Source: Kiritimatiellales bacterium (GTDB lineage Bacteria; Verrucomicrobiota; Kiritimatiellia; Kiritimatiellales; Pontiellaceae). From it: a stretch of DNA of 64,000 nucleotides. Positions 53,123 to 61,062 of this stretch are shown here, one piece after another; within the stretch, counting starts at the first letter, position 1; each line of letters begins with the position of its first letter. The stretch is taken from contig QKAU01000045.1 of NCBI GenBank assembly GCA_003246265.1, forward strand, positions 1 through 64,000. The letters run 5' to 3'. A model generated the notes under the pieces. The model worked only from the letters and a program-made list of their open reading frames with translations, was not told the origin of the DNA and searched no databases. The position numbers and the translations under genes were made by a program.

Positions 53123-54550
53123 CTACCACCAGGCCTCCATCTGCACGCCGGCGGAGAGTCCCTGCCGGGCATTGCCGTAGGAGACCGGGGCCACCAGCCC
53201 TTCGAAACCATCCGTCCATGCGGCGTAGGTGACAAAGGCGCGGATCGAAGGACGGGCGAGGAAGGCGGCCCTGGGCTGGATCTGGGGGGCGAAGGTAAGC
53301 TTGCCAAGCGTCCCCTCGGGGCCGTCCTTCTGGCGGGTGTAGTCCGCCCCTGCTTCGAGCGCCAGCGAGAAGTAGGTATTCAGGTGGTAGACGGGGCGGG
53401 CCCCGAGCGAAGCCCAGTCGATGGTGTCCATCGAGGAGAATCCGTTGTCGTAGCGCTCGTAGACGCCGATCAACTGGTAGGTGAGCGGCTCCCCTTCATC
53501 GAGCAGGATATCGTCGGTCAGCCGCAGGCGGCGGGTTCCATCGGTGTCGATGCGCGTGACGGTCGAGAGGTCGATCCCCTTGGGGGCGGTGATGACCGCC
53601 TTGAAATTGTCGGCCGCCCCTTCGCCATATTGGGCGGTGAAGCGGTTGGACCGATTTCCGCCGAGCGGGGTGGCGAGGATGGCGCCGGCCGCCCATCCGG
53701 AACTGTCGGTGATGGTGATCGGCGTACCGCCGCTCACGAGGGTGTCGCCGGAAAAATGGGCGAGGTCGAGCACGAGGGCGAGGCGGCCCGCAGCCGTTTC
53801 GATGCCGTAGAGCCGGAGGTCGAGGGTGTTCTTGTTGAAATGGTAGTCGTTTTCATAGGCGGTGCCGCTGGAGGAAAGCTGGTCGATCGAGCCGCCGAGC
53901 CAGGCCGCCGCCCACTTCATGTCGCCTTCGCCGAGGGCGACATCCTCGATGCCGCCGCCGAAGCCGGCCATGTCACGAAAGAAGAAATCGCTGATGTGGA
54001 TGTCGAGGTGCTCGTAGAAGCGGTTGCCCGCCCAGAAGAGGGCTTCCTTTTTGGCGCTCCAAACGCCGCGGGCGGCGGCATAGGCCTCTCGCAGGGAGGT
54101 GGTGGTGTTGAAATCGTTGTTGTCGACGGTCGGGGTGAAATAGGCGAAGGTGAGTTTCGTGAAGATATCGACGCCGTCGGCGCGGAGGCGGGGCGAGGTG
54201 AAGTTCTGCTGGAAGGCCGCTTCGATGTAGGTTTCGGCCTCGTTGCCGAGGCGGTACTTGGATTCCGCTCCGGGCGCCTTGAATGCTTCCATGGCATCGC
54301 CATCGCCATTGACGCCCAGTCCTGCGCGGAAGTAGCCATGGAATTCGAAGTCGAGCGTGGCGCGCTCGACGAACGCTTCGGGGAGGGAAGGTGCGTTGGT
54401 CTCCGCGACCCGTTCCCCAAGCCGGGCCTCCAAGGCGCCGATGCGCGACTCGGTGGCCTTGCGATAGGCATCGAACTCCTCGCGCAGGGCGGCATCCTCG
54501 GCCTGCGCGGTCCATGCAATCACTGCGACGGCGGCAAACGTCCATCTCAT
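53123..54550 (-). CDS. LamB/maltoporin-like outer-membrane porin
   Basis: The protein has 475 residues with a signal peptide (RWTFAAVAVIAWTAQA). A short coiled coil follows ('LREEFDAYRKATESRIGALEARL', residues about 20-45), as in trimeric maltoporins. The barrel then opens 'LDFEFHGYFRAGLGVNGDGD', with 'GAESKYRLGNEAETYIEAAFQ' as the LamB family start. It ends in an aromatic residue ('VQMEAWW'), as most outer-membrane barrels do. It probably lets oligosaccharides diffuse through the outer membrane. Specificity is unknown. The prepilin gene follows 64 bases downstream. Confidence 0.85.
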   Translation of the reverse strand: MRWTFAAVAVIAWTAQAEDAALREEFDAYRKATESRIGALEARLGERVAETNAPSLPEAFVERATLDFEFHGYFRAGLGVNGDGDAMEAFKAPGAESKYRLGNEAETYIEAAFQQNFTSPRLRADGVDIFTKLTFAYFTPTVDNNDFNTTTSLREAYAAARGVWSAKKEALFWAGNRFYEHLDIHISDFFFRDMAGFGGGIEDVALGEGDMKWAAAWLGGSIDQLSSSGTAYENDYHFNKNTLDLRLYGIETAAGRLALVLDLAHFSGDTLVSGGTPITITDSSGWAAGAILATPLGGNRSNRFTAQYGEGAADNFKAVITAPKGIDLSTVTRIDTDGTRRLRLTDDILLDEGEPLTYQLIGVYERYDNGFSSMDTIDWASLGARPVYHLNTYFSLALEAGADYTRQKDGPEGTLGKLTFAPQIQPRAAFLARPSIRAFVTYAAWTDGFEGLVAPVSYGNARQGLSAGVQMEAWW

Positions 54551-54615
54551 GGCATCCTCCTGGTTGGAACCATGCTAGCGGCCTCGGGGCCGGAATCAAG
54601 CCTGTCGTTGACGGA

Positions 54616-56373
54616 TCAGGGCTGGGGAGCATGCCGCAGGAGTTCGTAGAGCTGGCGGTAGTAGCCGTCGCGCGCCATCAGTTCGGCGTGGGTGCCCTGG
54701 TCAACCAGTTCGCCGTGGCGCATGACGAGGATATGGTCGGCATGGCGGATGGTGGAGAGGCGGTGGGCGATGACGATGCTGGTGCGGTTGGCCATCATCT
54801 TCGCCAACGCATCCTGGATCAGCAGCTCGGTCGCGGTGTCGATGCTGGCGGTCGCTTCGTCGAGGACGAAAAGCAGCTCCGGATCCTGGGCCAGGGTGCG
54901 GGCCATGACGATCAGCTGCTTCTGGCCGAGCGAGAGCCCTTCGCCGCGTTCGTTGAGCACCGTATCGTATCCCCTGGGCAGCGCTTCGATGAAGTGGTGG
55001 GCGTTGACCATCCGGGCGGCGCGGACGACGGCGTCGCGTTCGAGGCCCGGTGTTTGCAGTCCGATGTTGTCGGCGACGGTTCCGGTGAAGATGAAGGGGT
55101 CCTGGAAGACGTAGCCGAGGTGGCTACGCAGGTCGTGCTTGGAAAAATGGCGGACGTCGGTCCCGTCGATGGTGACGGATCCGCGCTGCACGTCGTAGAA
55201 GCGGCCGATGAGGTTGATGATCGTGCTCTTGCCCGCGCCGGTGGCGCCGACGACCGCCAGCACCCGGCCGGGCTCGACGGAGAAGGAGAGGTTCTTGAGC
55301 ACCCAGTTCTCCTTGTCGTAGGCGAACCAGACGTTGTTGAAGGCGATGCTGCCGGCGATGCGCTCCGGCGTTTCGGGCTGCGTCGGATCCGCGACCTCTT
55401 CGCGGGTGTCGAGCAGGGCGAAGATCCGTTCGGTGGAGGCGAGCGCGACCTGGAACGATCCGGCCTTGTCGGAGAGGGAGCCGAGCGGTCGGAAGAAGTC
55501 GCGGATATAGGCGAGGAAGGCGACGAAGGTGCCGATCGTGACCGCTTCGGAACCGGCGAGGATCGCGATGCCGCCGGCCACGAGGGTGATGAGGATGGCG
55601 AGCGCCTGCCCGGTTTCGACGGTCGGGAAGTAGAGGCTGAACCAGCGCACCTCCTCGAAGTGGGCGGCGCGCAGGTCGGTGTTGCGCTGGTCGAAGTCCG
55701 CATGCGCGCTGGCTTCGCGGTTGAAAAGCTGGATGGTGGTCATGCCGGTGAGGTCTTCCTGGAGCAGGGCGTTGAGCCGGGACTGGCGGTCGCGGATGTC
55801 GCGGTTGGCGTCGCGCAGCTTCAGGTTGACGTAGTACATGGTGCCGAAGAGGGGGGGGAGGGTGGCGAAGATGCAGAGCGAAAGCAGCGGACTGATGTAG
55901 ACCATGTAGCCCATGATGCCGAGGAACATGAAGATGTCGGCCACGGAGCCGACCACCCCGTCGGTAACGAAGTGCTGGAGCCGCTCGATGTCGGAGGTGA
56001 CGCGCGTCATGAGGGTGCCGACGGCCGTGCGGTCGAAGTAGGCCTGGTGCATCCGGAGCACCTTGGAAAAGACCTCGATGCGCAGGTCGTAGATGATGCG
56101 CTGCCCGATCCAGACCGTGAGCATCCCCTGCAGGTAGCGCACGAAATGGCCCAGGCCCGCGATGGCAAGGTAGAGGGCTCCGAGCCGAAGGAGAAGGGCT
56201 ATCCGCTCGCCACCCGGCTTCGAGCCGTCCATCAGGCTCTGGTCGGTCATGCGCTGGATGAGCACCGGCAGGAAGTTGATCGCCAGCGCCGTGAAGAGGA
56301 TCAGCGCCAGGGCGATGGCGAGCCAGCGCCAGTAGGGCAGGGAATAGGCAAGGAGGCGTTTGGCGCTCTTCAT
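54616..56373 (-). CDS. heterodimeric ABC exporter, subunit 2 (MdlB/SmdB-like)
   Basis: This 585-residue half-transporter has six membrane helices (residues about 15-320) and a C-terminal ATPase. Walker A is 'GATGAGKSTIINL', the signature motif is 'LSLGQKQ' (Leu in place of the first Gly), Walker B is 'LLFVLDEATASIDT' and keeps the catalytic Glu, and the H-loop is 'IVIAHRLSTI'. This combination is the MdlB-type partner of a heterodimer with its upstream neighbour, whose genes overlap by four bases. Such exporters move lipids, peptides or drugs out of the cytoplasm; the substrate here is unknown. Confidence 0.9.
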   Translation of the reverse strand: MKSAKRLLAYSLPYWRWLAIALALILFTALAINFLPVLIQRMTDQSLMDGSKPGGERIALLLRLGALYLAIAGLGHFVRYLQGMLTVWIGQRIIYDLRIEVFSKVLRMHQAYFDRTAVGTLMTRVTSDIERLQHFVTDGVVGSVADIFMFLGIMGYMVYISPLLSLCIFATLPPLFGTMYYVNLKLRDANRDIRDRQSRLNALLQEDLTGMTTIQLFNREASAHADFDQRNTDLRAAHFEEVRWFSLYFPTVETGQALAILITLVAGGIAILAGSEAVTIGTFVAFLAYIRDFFRPLGSLSDKAGSFQVALASTERIFALLDTREEVADPTQPETPERIAGSIAFNNVWFAYDKENWVLKNLSFSVEPGRVLAVVGATGAGKSTIINLIGRFYDVQRGSVTIDGTDVRHFSKHDLRSHLGYVFQDPFIFTGTVADNIGLQTPGLERDAVVRAARMVNAHHFIEALPRGYDTVLNERGEGLSLGQKQLIVMARTLAQDPELLFVLDEATASIDTATELLIQDALAKMMANRTSIVIAHRLSTIRHADHILVMRHGELVDQGTHAELMARDGYYRQLYELLRHAPQP

Positions 56374-58136
56374 GGCCCGGCCTCCAGCTTTTCCCTCAGC
56401 TGCTGCATCGTGTCGAGTTCGGCATAGTAGCCGGGCTTGCGGACCAGGTCTTCGTGCGTGCCCCGTTGCGTGATGCGGCCGCCTTCGATCACCACGATCT
56501 CATCCGCGTAGCGCAGCGTGGATACGCGGTGGCTGACGAACAGGGTGGTGCGCTCGGCCATGACGGGGCGCAGCTTGGACATGATGGCCGCCTCGGTCTG
56601 CGTGTCGACCGCCGAGAGGACGTCGTCGAGGATCAGGATGTCGGGCCGCCGGGCGATAGCCCGGCTGATGGCGGTGCGCTGGCGCTGGCCGCCCGAAAGG
56701 GTGACGCCCCGCTCGCCAAGGAGGGTCTGGTACTGGTCGGGGAAGCCCTCGACATCGTGGCTGAGGTGCGCGACCTCGGCCGCCCATCCGATGAGCTGGG
56801 CATCGGACTGCGCGACGCCGAAACCGATGTTGTGCTCGAGGGTGCGGGAGAAAAGCACCGGTTCCTGGGCGGCGAAGCCGATCATGCCGCGCAGCCGGGC
56901 GAGGGAGAGTTGCCTTACGTCCCGTCCACCGACCGATACGCTGCCGCGGGTCGGGTCGAGCAGGCGCGCCACGAGCGAAACCAGCAGGGTCTTGCCGCTG
57001 CCGGTCGGGCCGGTGATGCCCAGCGTCATCCCGGCGGGGATCTCGAGGTCGATGCCCTCAAGGAGTGTGCGGCCGTCGATGTCGACGCCGACGTTGCCGA
57101 AGCCGATGGAGGCCGCCAGGGCGGCGGGTTCCGGTTCGCCATTCTCCAGCGTGGCGATGCGCGGTTCCCGCTCCAGGATCGCCTTGACGCGGACCCAGCT
57201 GACCTTGCCGCGCTGGAGCATGCTCAGCACCCAGCTGAGCGCCAGCAGCGGCCACTGCATGTAGAGCAGGTACTGGATGAACTGGGTCAGCGTGCCCAAT
57301 GTCAGGCGGCCGTCGATGATCTTCCTGCCGCCGACGATGAAGATGAGGATGGTGCCGAGGTTGAACCAGAAGGCCATGAAGGGCCAGAGCACCTGGCGCG
57401 AGGCCTGCATCCGCATGGTCTTGCGGACCAGTCCGGCATTGAGGTCGTGGAACTGCTGGTTGCGGCGGCGCTCAAGGGCGAACCCTTTCAGGCAGCGGAT
57501 GCCCGCAAAGCTCTCCTGGCAGAAGTTCGAGACGTCGGAGACGTGTTCCTGGAGCTCCTGCTGGTGGCGGCGCATGAGCCGCAGTACGAGGAAGAAGACC
57601 GCCACCATTGGGGTGAACACCGCCAGCATGATGAGGGCAAGCTGGGGGTCGGCCATCGCCATCACGACCGAGGCGAGGAGGATCACCACCACGGTCCGCA
57701 TCCCCTGCAGCAGGCCCTGGCCGATGGAGTCGCGGATGATGACGATGTCGGAGGACATGCGGGTCATGAGGTCGCCGGTGCGTTCGCTGCGGTAGAACGC
57801 CTGGTCGAGCCGCGTGAGGTGGTCGAACACGTCGTTGCGCAGGGCATATTCGATCTTGTGCGAGATGCGCAAGGGGACGCTCCGGAGGAAGCGCGAAAAA
57901 AGGACCGAAACCAGGGCGATGAGCGCGAACTGCCAGGCGTAGTGCACCAGTTGCGGTCGGGCCAGCGTTCCGGCGGTCAGGCCGTCGATCACCCAGCGGA
58001 TGTAGAGCGGCATGGCCAGGTTGCAGCCCACCGTGACGACGGCACAAAGCAGCGTGGCACCGATCGCCCGGCGGTGCGGGGTGAAGTAGTGCTTCAGGCT
58101 GACGGGTTCTTGTGCGATGCTCCTGCTCCGTTGCAA
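56370..58136 (-). CDS. heterodimeric ABC exporter, subunit 1 (MdlA/SmdA-like)
   Basis: This 588-residue half-transporter has an N-terminal six-helix domain and an ATPase with Walker A 'GPTGSGKTLLVSL', an intact signature 'LSGGQRQ', and Walker B 'ILILDDVLSAVDT', where Asp replaces the catalytic Glu. It therefore provides the degenerate ATP site, while the partner keeps the active Glu. The start is unclear. The longest frame begins with TTG at 58136 and there is no early in-frame ATG or GTG. An AGGAG-like element falls inside codons 4-6. The open frame and homology begin by about residue 15 ('KHYFTPHRRAIGATLL'). Confidence 0.88.
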   Translation of the reverse strand: MQRSRSIAQEPVSLKHYFTPHRRAIGATLLCAVVTVGCNLAMPLYIRWVIDGLTAGTLARPQLVHYAWQFALIALVSVLFSRFLRSVPLRISHKIEYALRNDVFDHLTRLDQAFYRSERTGDLMTRMSSDIVIIRDSIGQGLLQGMRTVVVILLASVVMAMADPQLALIMLAVFTPMVAVFFLVLRLMRRHQQELQEHVSDVSNFCQESFAGIRCLKGFALERRRNQQFHDLNAGLVRKTMRMQASRQVLWPFMAFWFNLGTILIFIVGGRKIIDGRLTLGTLTQFIQYLLYMQWPLLALSWVLSMLQRGKVSWVRVKAILEREPRIATLENGEPEPAALAASIGFGNVGVDIDGRTLLEGIDLEIPAGMTLGITGPTGSGKTLLVSLVARLLDPTRGSVSVGGRDVRQLSLARLRGMIGFAAQEPVLFSRTLEHNIGFGVAQSDAQLIGWAAEVAHLSHDVEGFPDQYQTLLGERGVTLSGGQRQRTAISRAIARRPDILILDDVLSAVDTQTEAAIMSKLRPVMAERTTLFVSHRVSTLRYADEIVVIEGGRITQRGTHEDLVRKPGYYAELDTMQQLREKLEAGP

Positions 58137-58207
58137 GCGCCCAAACGTATCGCCTGCATCGGGGATTGCAAGCCCGCTTCACCCCGTCATCTTGGGCGCT
58201 GTTCGGT

Positions 58208-58237
58208 TTGACTTCGCAGGGAACGGGCCGGTATAAA
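58208..58237 (+). promoter_or_regulatory. sigma-70-type promoter of the flavoprotein gene
   Basis: TTGACT (58208-58213) and TATAAA (58232-58237) are separated by 18 bases. This is the best promoter match seen in the window. It lies 57 bases before ATG 58294 in the divergent gap with the ABC exporter. Confidence 0.6.
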
Positions 58238-58293
58238 CCCGCACCTTTGCGATGGAGCACCAAAAAGGTCCGCTTGGCGGACGGGGAGCTGCG

Positions 58294-58953
58294 ATGTTGA
58301 AGACCACGAAGAAGCGTACGACCTGCAAGGTCCTGGATATCCGCCGCCTCACGGAATCGACCGCCGTGCTGCGGTTCGAGCGCCACGGGCTGGACTTCGA
58401 GCCGGGGCAGTACATCCGGGTTGGAATCGAGGGCGATCCCGAGATCCGCGACTATTCGGTCTACTCCGGCAGTGGCGACGACTACCTCGAGGTCCTCGTG
58501 CGCCGCGTCGAGGACGGGCTGGTTTCCAAGCAGCTGTGCGACCTCGGACCGGGCGAGCAGGTCGACGTCGGCGGTCCCTATGGCCACTTCAAGCTGGTCG
58601 AACCGATCCGTTCGGCGCCGCTCCTGTTCATTGCCACCGGCACGGGCATCTCGCCCTACCACAGCTTCGCGGCATCCTACCCGGAGCTGGAATACCGGCT
58701 GGTCCATGGTACCGCCAGGCTGGAGGAGGCCTACGAGGCGGCCTTCTACGGCGACCGCTATTTCCACTGCGTCTCGCGCGGGGAGGGGGGCGACTTCCAG
58801 GGGCGCGTAACCGACTATCTACGGACCCTCGATGTGCCGACCGCGACCAACGCGTTCCTCTGCGGAAACTGCGACATGATCTATGAAGCCTTCGACCTGC
58901 TGCAGGAGAAGGGGCTGCCCACCGCGCAGATCCATACCGAGGTCTATTTCTGA
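58294..58953 (+). CDS. ferredoxin-NADP reductase-like FAD-binding oxidoreductase
   Basis: This 219-residue flavoprotein starts at ATG 58294, after GGGGAG. The earlier in-frame ATG at 58252 lacks such a site. An FAD-binding beta-barrel (residues about 1-90) carries 'FEPGQYIRVGIEG' and the FAD motif R-x-Y-S in 'RDYSVYSGS'. The NAD(P)-binding part has 'LLFIATGTGISPYHSF', 'YRLVHGTARLEEAYE' and 'NAFLCGNCDMIYEAF', ending 'QIHTEVYF'. It fits the FNR/Fpr-like family that passes electrons between NAD(P)H and ferredoxin or flavodoxin. The next gene, miaB, is a radical-SAM enzyme that needs such electrons, so a functional link is plausible. Confidence 0.9.
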   Translation: MLKTTKKRTTCKVLDIRRLTESTAVLRFERHGLDFEPGQYIRVGIEGDPEIRDYSVYSGSGDDYLEVLVRRVEDGLVSKQLCDLGPGEQVDVGGPYGHFKLVEPIRSAPLLFIATGTGISPYHSFAASYPELEYRLVHGTARLEEAYEAAFYGDRYFHCVSRGEGGDFQGRVTDYLRTLDVPTATNAFLCGNCDMIYEAFDLLQEKGLPTAQIHTEVYF

Positions 58954-58998
58954 TTGCCGGGCGCCGGATGCACAATGCGGCGCCGGGATGAACCAACC

Positions 58999-60348
58999 AT
59001 GAAGTGCTGCATCGTCACATTGGGTTGCCAGATGAACCAGTCGGATTCCGAGCGGATCCGCAGCGTCATCGAGGGCATGGGATACGTCATGACCGAGATG
59101 GAGGAGGAGGCCTCGCTCATCGGCGTCGTGGCCTGCTCGGTGCGGCAGAAGGCGATCGACAAGGTCTACGGCAAGATCCAGAAATGGAACCGGTGGAAGA
59201 ACGACCGTCCGCTGGTCACCTTCGTTTCCGGCTGCATCCTGCCCGCCGACGAGGAGAAGTTCCTCAAGCTCTTCGACCTGGTTTTCCGCATGAACGAGCT
59301 TCCGGCGCTGCCCGACCTGCTGCACCAGTGCGGCGTGGCCACCGAATTCTCGACCCGGCACCCGCTCAACGACATCCCGGCCGAAGACGAACGAACCGGA
59401 TTCTGGAAGGTGGAGCCCACCTACAGCTCGCCCTTCGAGGCCTTCGTGCCGATCCAGAACGGTTGCGACAAGTTCTGCTCCTTCTGCGCCGTGCCCTACA
59501 CGCGCGGACGCGAAGTGTCGCGGCCCAGCGCCGATATCCTGGCCGAGGTGGAACGGCTGGTCGACCGCGGGGTCAGGTCGATCACCCTGCTGGGTCAGAA
59601 CGTCAACTCCTACGGCCTGGACCGGCAGGGCGCGGAGATTTCCTTTGCCGAGCTGCTCCGCCGGGTGGGCGAGCTGGGCGAGCGCAGCGGGCGGGAGTTC
59701 TGGACCTATTTCACCTCGCCGCACCCCCGCGACATGACGCGCGACGTGATCGAGGCGATCGCCCGGTACAGGTGCCTCGCCAAGCAGATCCACCTGCCCG
59801 TGCAGAGCGGCGACGAAAAGCTGCTCCGCCGGATGAACCGCAACCACAGCATCGAAGACTACCTCGGGATTGTCGACGCCATCCGGGAACTGCTGCCCAC
59901 CGCCACGATCTTCACCGACATCATCGTCGGCTTCAGCGGCGAAACGGAAGAGCAGTTGGAAAACACCGCCCGGCTGATGGAGCAGGTGAAATACAACATG
60001 GCCTACATCGCCAAGTATTCCCCGCGCGTCGGCGCCCGCTCGTCCCGCTGGGAGGACGACGTGACGCCCCAGGTGAAAAGCGAACGGCTGGCCCGCCTCG
60101 GCGAAATCCTCCGGCAGACCTCGCATGCGCACAACCGGTCGATGGTTGGGAAGGTGTTCCGGGTGCTGGTCGAAGGAAGGGATCCGCGCATGGTAGGCGC
60201 GTTGACCGGCCGGACCGAAGGCAAGCTGCCCGTTCGCATCGTCGGTGCCGACGAGGGCCTGGTCGGCACCTTCCAGGACGTGGAGATCACCTCCTCCGCC
60301 GAACTCTCCCTCGCCGGAAGACTTGCGGAAGCATGCGTGGCATGCTGA
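58999..60348 (+). CDS. miaB: tRNA-2-methylthio-N6-dimethylallyladenosine synthase MiaB
   Basis: This 449-residue methylthiotransferase modifies A37 of tRNAs reading UNN codons. The N-terminal cluster-binding Cys are Cys10 ('TLGCQMNQSDSERI'), Cys46 and Cys79. The radical-SAM cluster is Cys156-x3-Cys160-x2-Cys163 in 'GCDKFCSFCAVPYTRG'. 'EVSRPS' and 'LLGQNVNSYG' are MiaB-specific. The C-terminal TRAM domain (about 380-440) is shortened but recognisable ('FRVLVEG'). ATG 58999 is preferred over the upstream frame start at 58954, which adds a non-family leader ('MPGAGCTMRRRDEPT'). Confidence 0.93.
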   Translation: MKCCIVTLGCQMNQSDSERIRSVIEGMGYVMTEMEEEASLIGVVACSVRQKAIDKVYGKIQKWNRWKNDRPLVTFVSGCILPADEEKFLKLFDLVFRMNELPALPDLLHQCGVATEFSTRHPLNDIPAEDERTGFWKVEPTYSSPFEAFVPIQNGCDKFCSFCAVPYTRGREVSRPSADILAEVERLVDRGVRSITLLGQNVNSYGLDRQGAEISFAELLRRVGELGERSGREFWTYFTSPHPRDMTRDVIEAIARYRCLAKQIHLPVQSGDEKLLRRMNRNHSIEDYLGIVDAIRELLPTATIFTDIIVGFSGETEEQLENTARLMEQVKYNMAYIAKYSPRVGARSSRWEDDVTPQVKSERLARLGEILRQTSHAHNRSMVGKVFRVLVEGRDPRMVGALTGRTEGKLPVRIVGADEGLVGTFQDVEITSSAELSLAGRLAEACVAC

Positions 60349-60396
60349 AATGACCCACTCTGAAAACAGGACCATTCCGGCAAGGGGGTGTGGGGT

Positions 60397-61062
60397 ATGG
60401 CGTTCCATGGCGACAAGAAGGAAGGCACGTGGCTGCTGGCCACCGCCGAAAACCGATTGAAGAACTGGCTGGTGCCCAAGGTGCCCAAGGGGGTGGAGAC
60501 CTACCACCTTACGCTAACGACCTTGGCCTGGTGCGCCCTGATCATCTTCTTCAGCTTCCTGGCCAGCTACTGGATCCACTTCCTCTGGGTGGTCTCCTTC
60601 GCCATCTTCGGCCAGTACATCACCGACCTGCTCGACGGCGAGGTGGGGCGCAGGCGCAATACGGGCCTGGTGAAGTGGGGCTACTACATGGACCACTTCC
60701 TCGACTACCTCTTCCTCTGTTCGATCCTCATCGGCTATGGGCTGATGGTGGAGGACCACAACAAGTACCTGCTCTTCTACATCCTCGCCCTGTTCGGCGC
60801 CTTCATGGTCAATTCGTTCCTCTCCTTTGCCGCGACCGGGGCCTTCCGGATCTCCTACCTCGGCGTGGGGCCGACGGAGGTCCGCCTGCTCTTCATCATC
60901 GCCAATACGCTGATCATCGCCTTTGCCGGCCGCTTCGAGATCGCCCGTGTGCTGCCCATCGTCCTGGCCGGGGCCACCTTCACCCTGTTCGCGACGGTGT
61001 ACCAGACGCAGAAGCAACTTTGGAAGATCGATATGGAGAACAAGCGGCATGCTGAAGAATAA
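60397..61062 (+). CDS. CDP-alcohol phosphatidyltransferase-like membrane protein
   Basis: This 221-residue protein has about five to six membrane helices. The family motif D-G-x2-A-R-x8-G-x3-D-x3-D is matched with a one-residue insertion: 'DLLDGEVGRRR' then 'WGYYMDHFLD', keeping both early and both late Asp. The enzymes swap CMP for an alcohol head group to make phospholipids such as phosphatidylglycerol-phosphate or inositol lipids; this branch's substrate is unknown. ATG 60397 has AGGGGG about 8 bases upstream and is preferred over GTG 60388. The gene overlaps the next by 14 bases, which binds the two functions together. Confidence 0.75.
   Translation: MAFHGDKKEGTWLLATAENRLKNWLVPKVPKGVETYHLTLTTLAWCALIIFFSFLASYWIHFLWVVSFAIFGQYITDLLDGEVGRRRNTGLVKWGYYMDHFLDYLFLCSILIGYGLMVEDHNKYLLFYILALFGAFMVNSFLSFAATGAFRISYLGVGPTEVRLLFIIANTLIIAFAGRFEIARVLPIVLAGATFTLFATVYQTQKQLWKIDMENKRHAEE

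Noticed and set aside
54391-56427. 678-residue plus-strand frame opposite the porin and ABC exporter
   Set aside because: The minus strand encodes complete recognised proteins. The plus-strand translation is low-complexity with no motifs.
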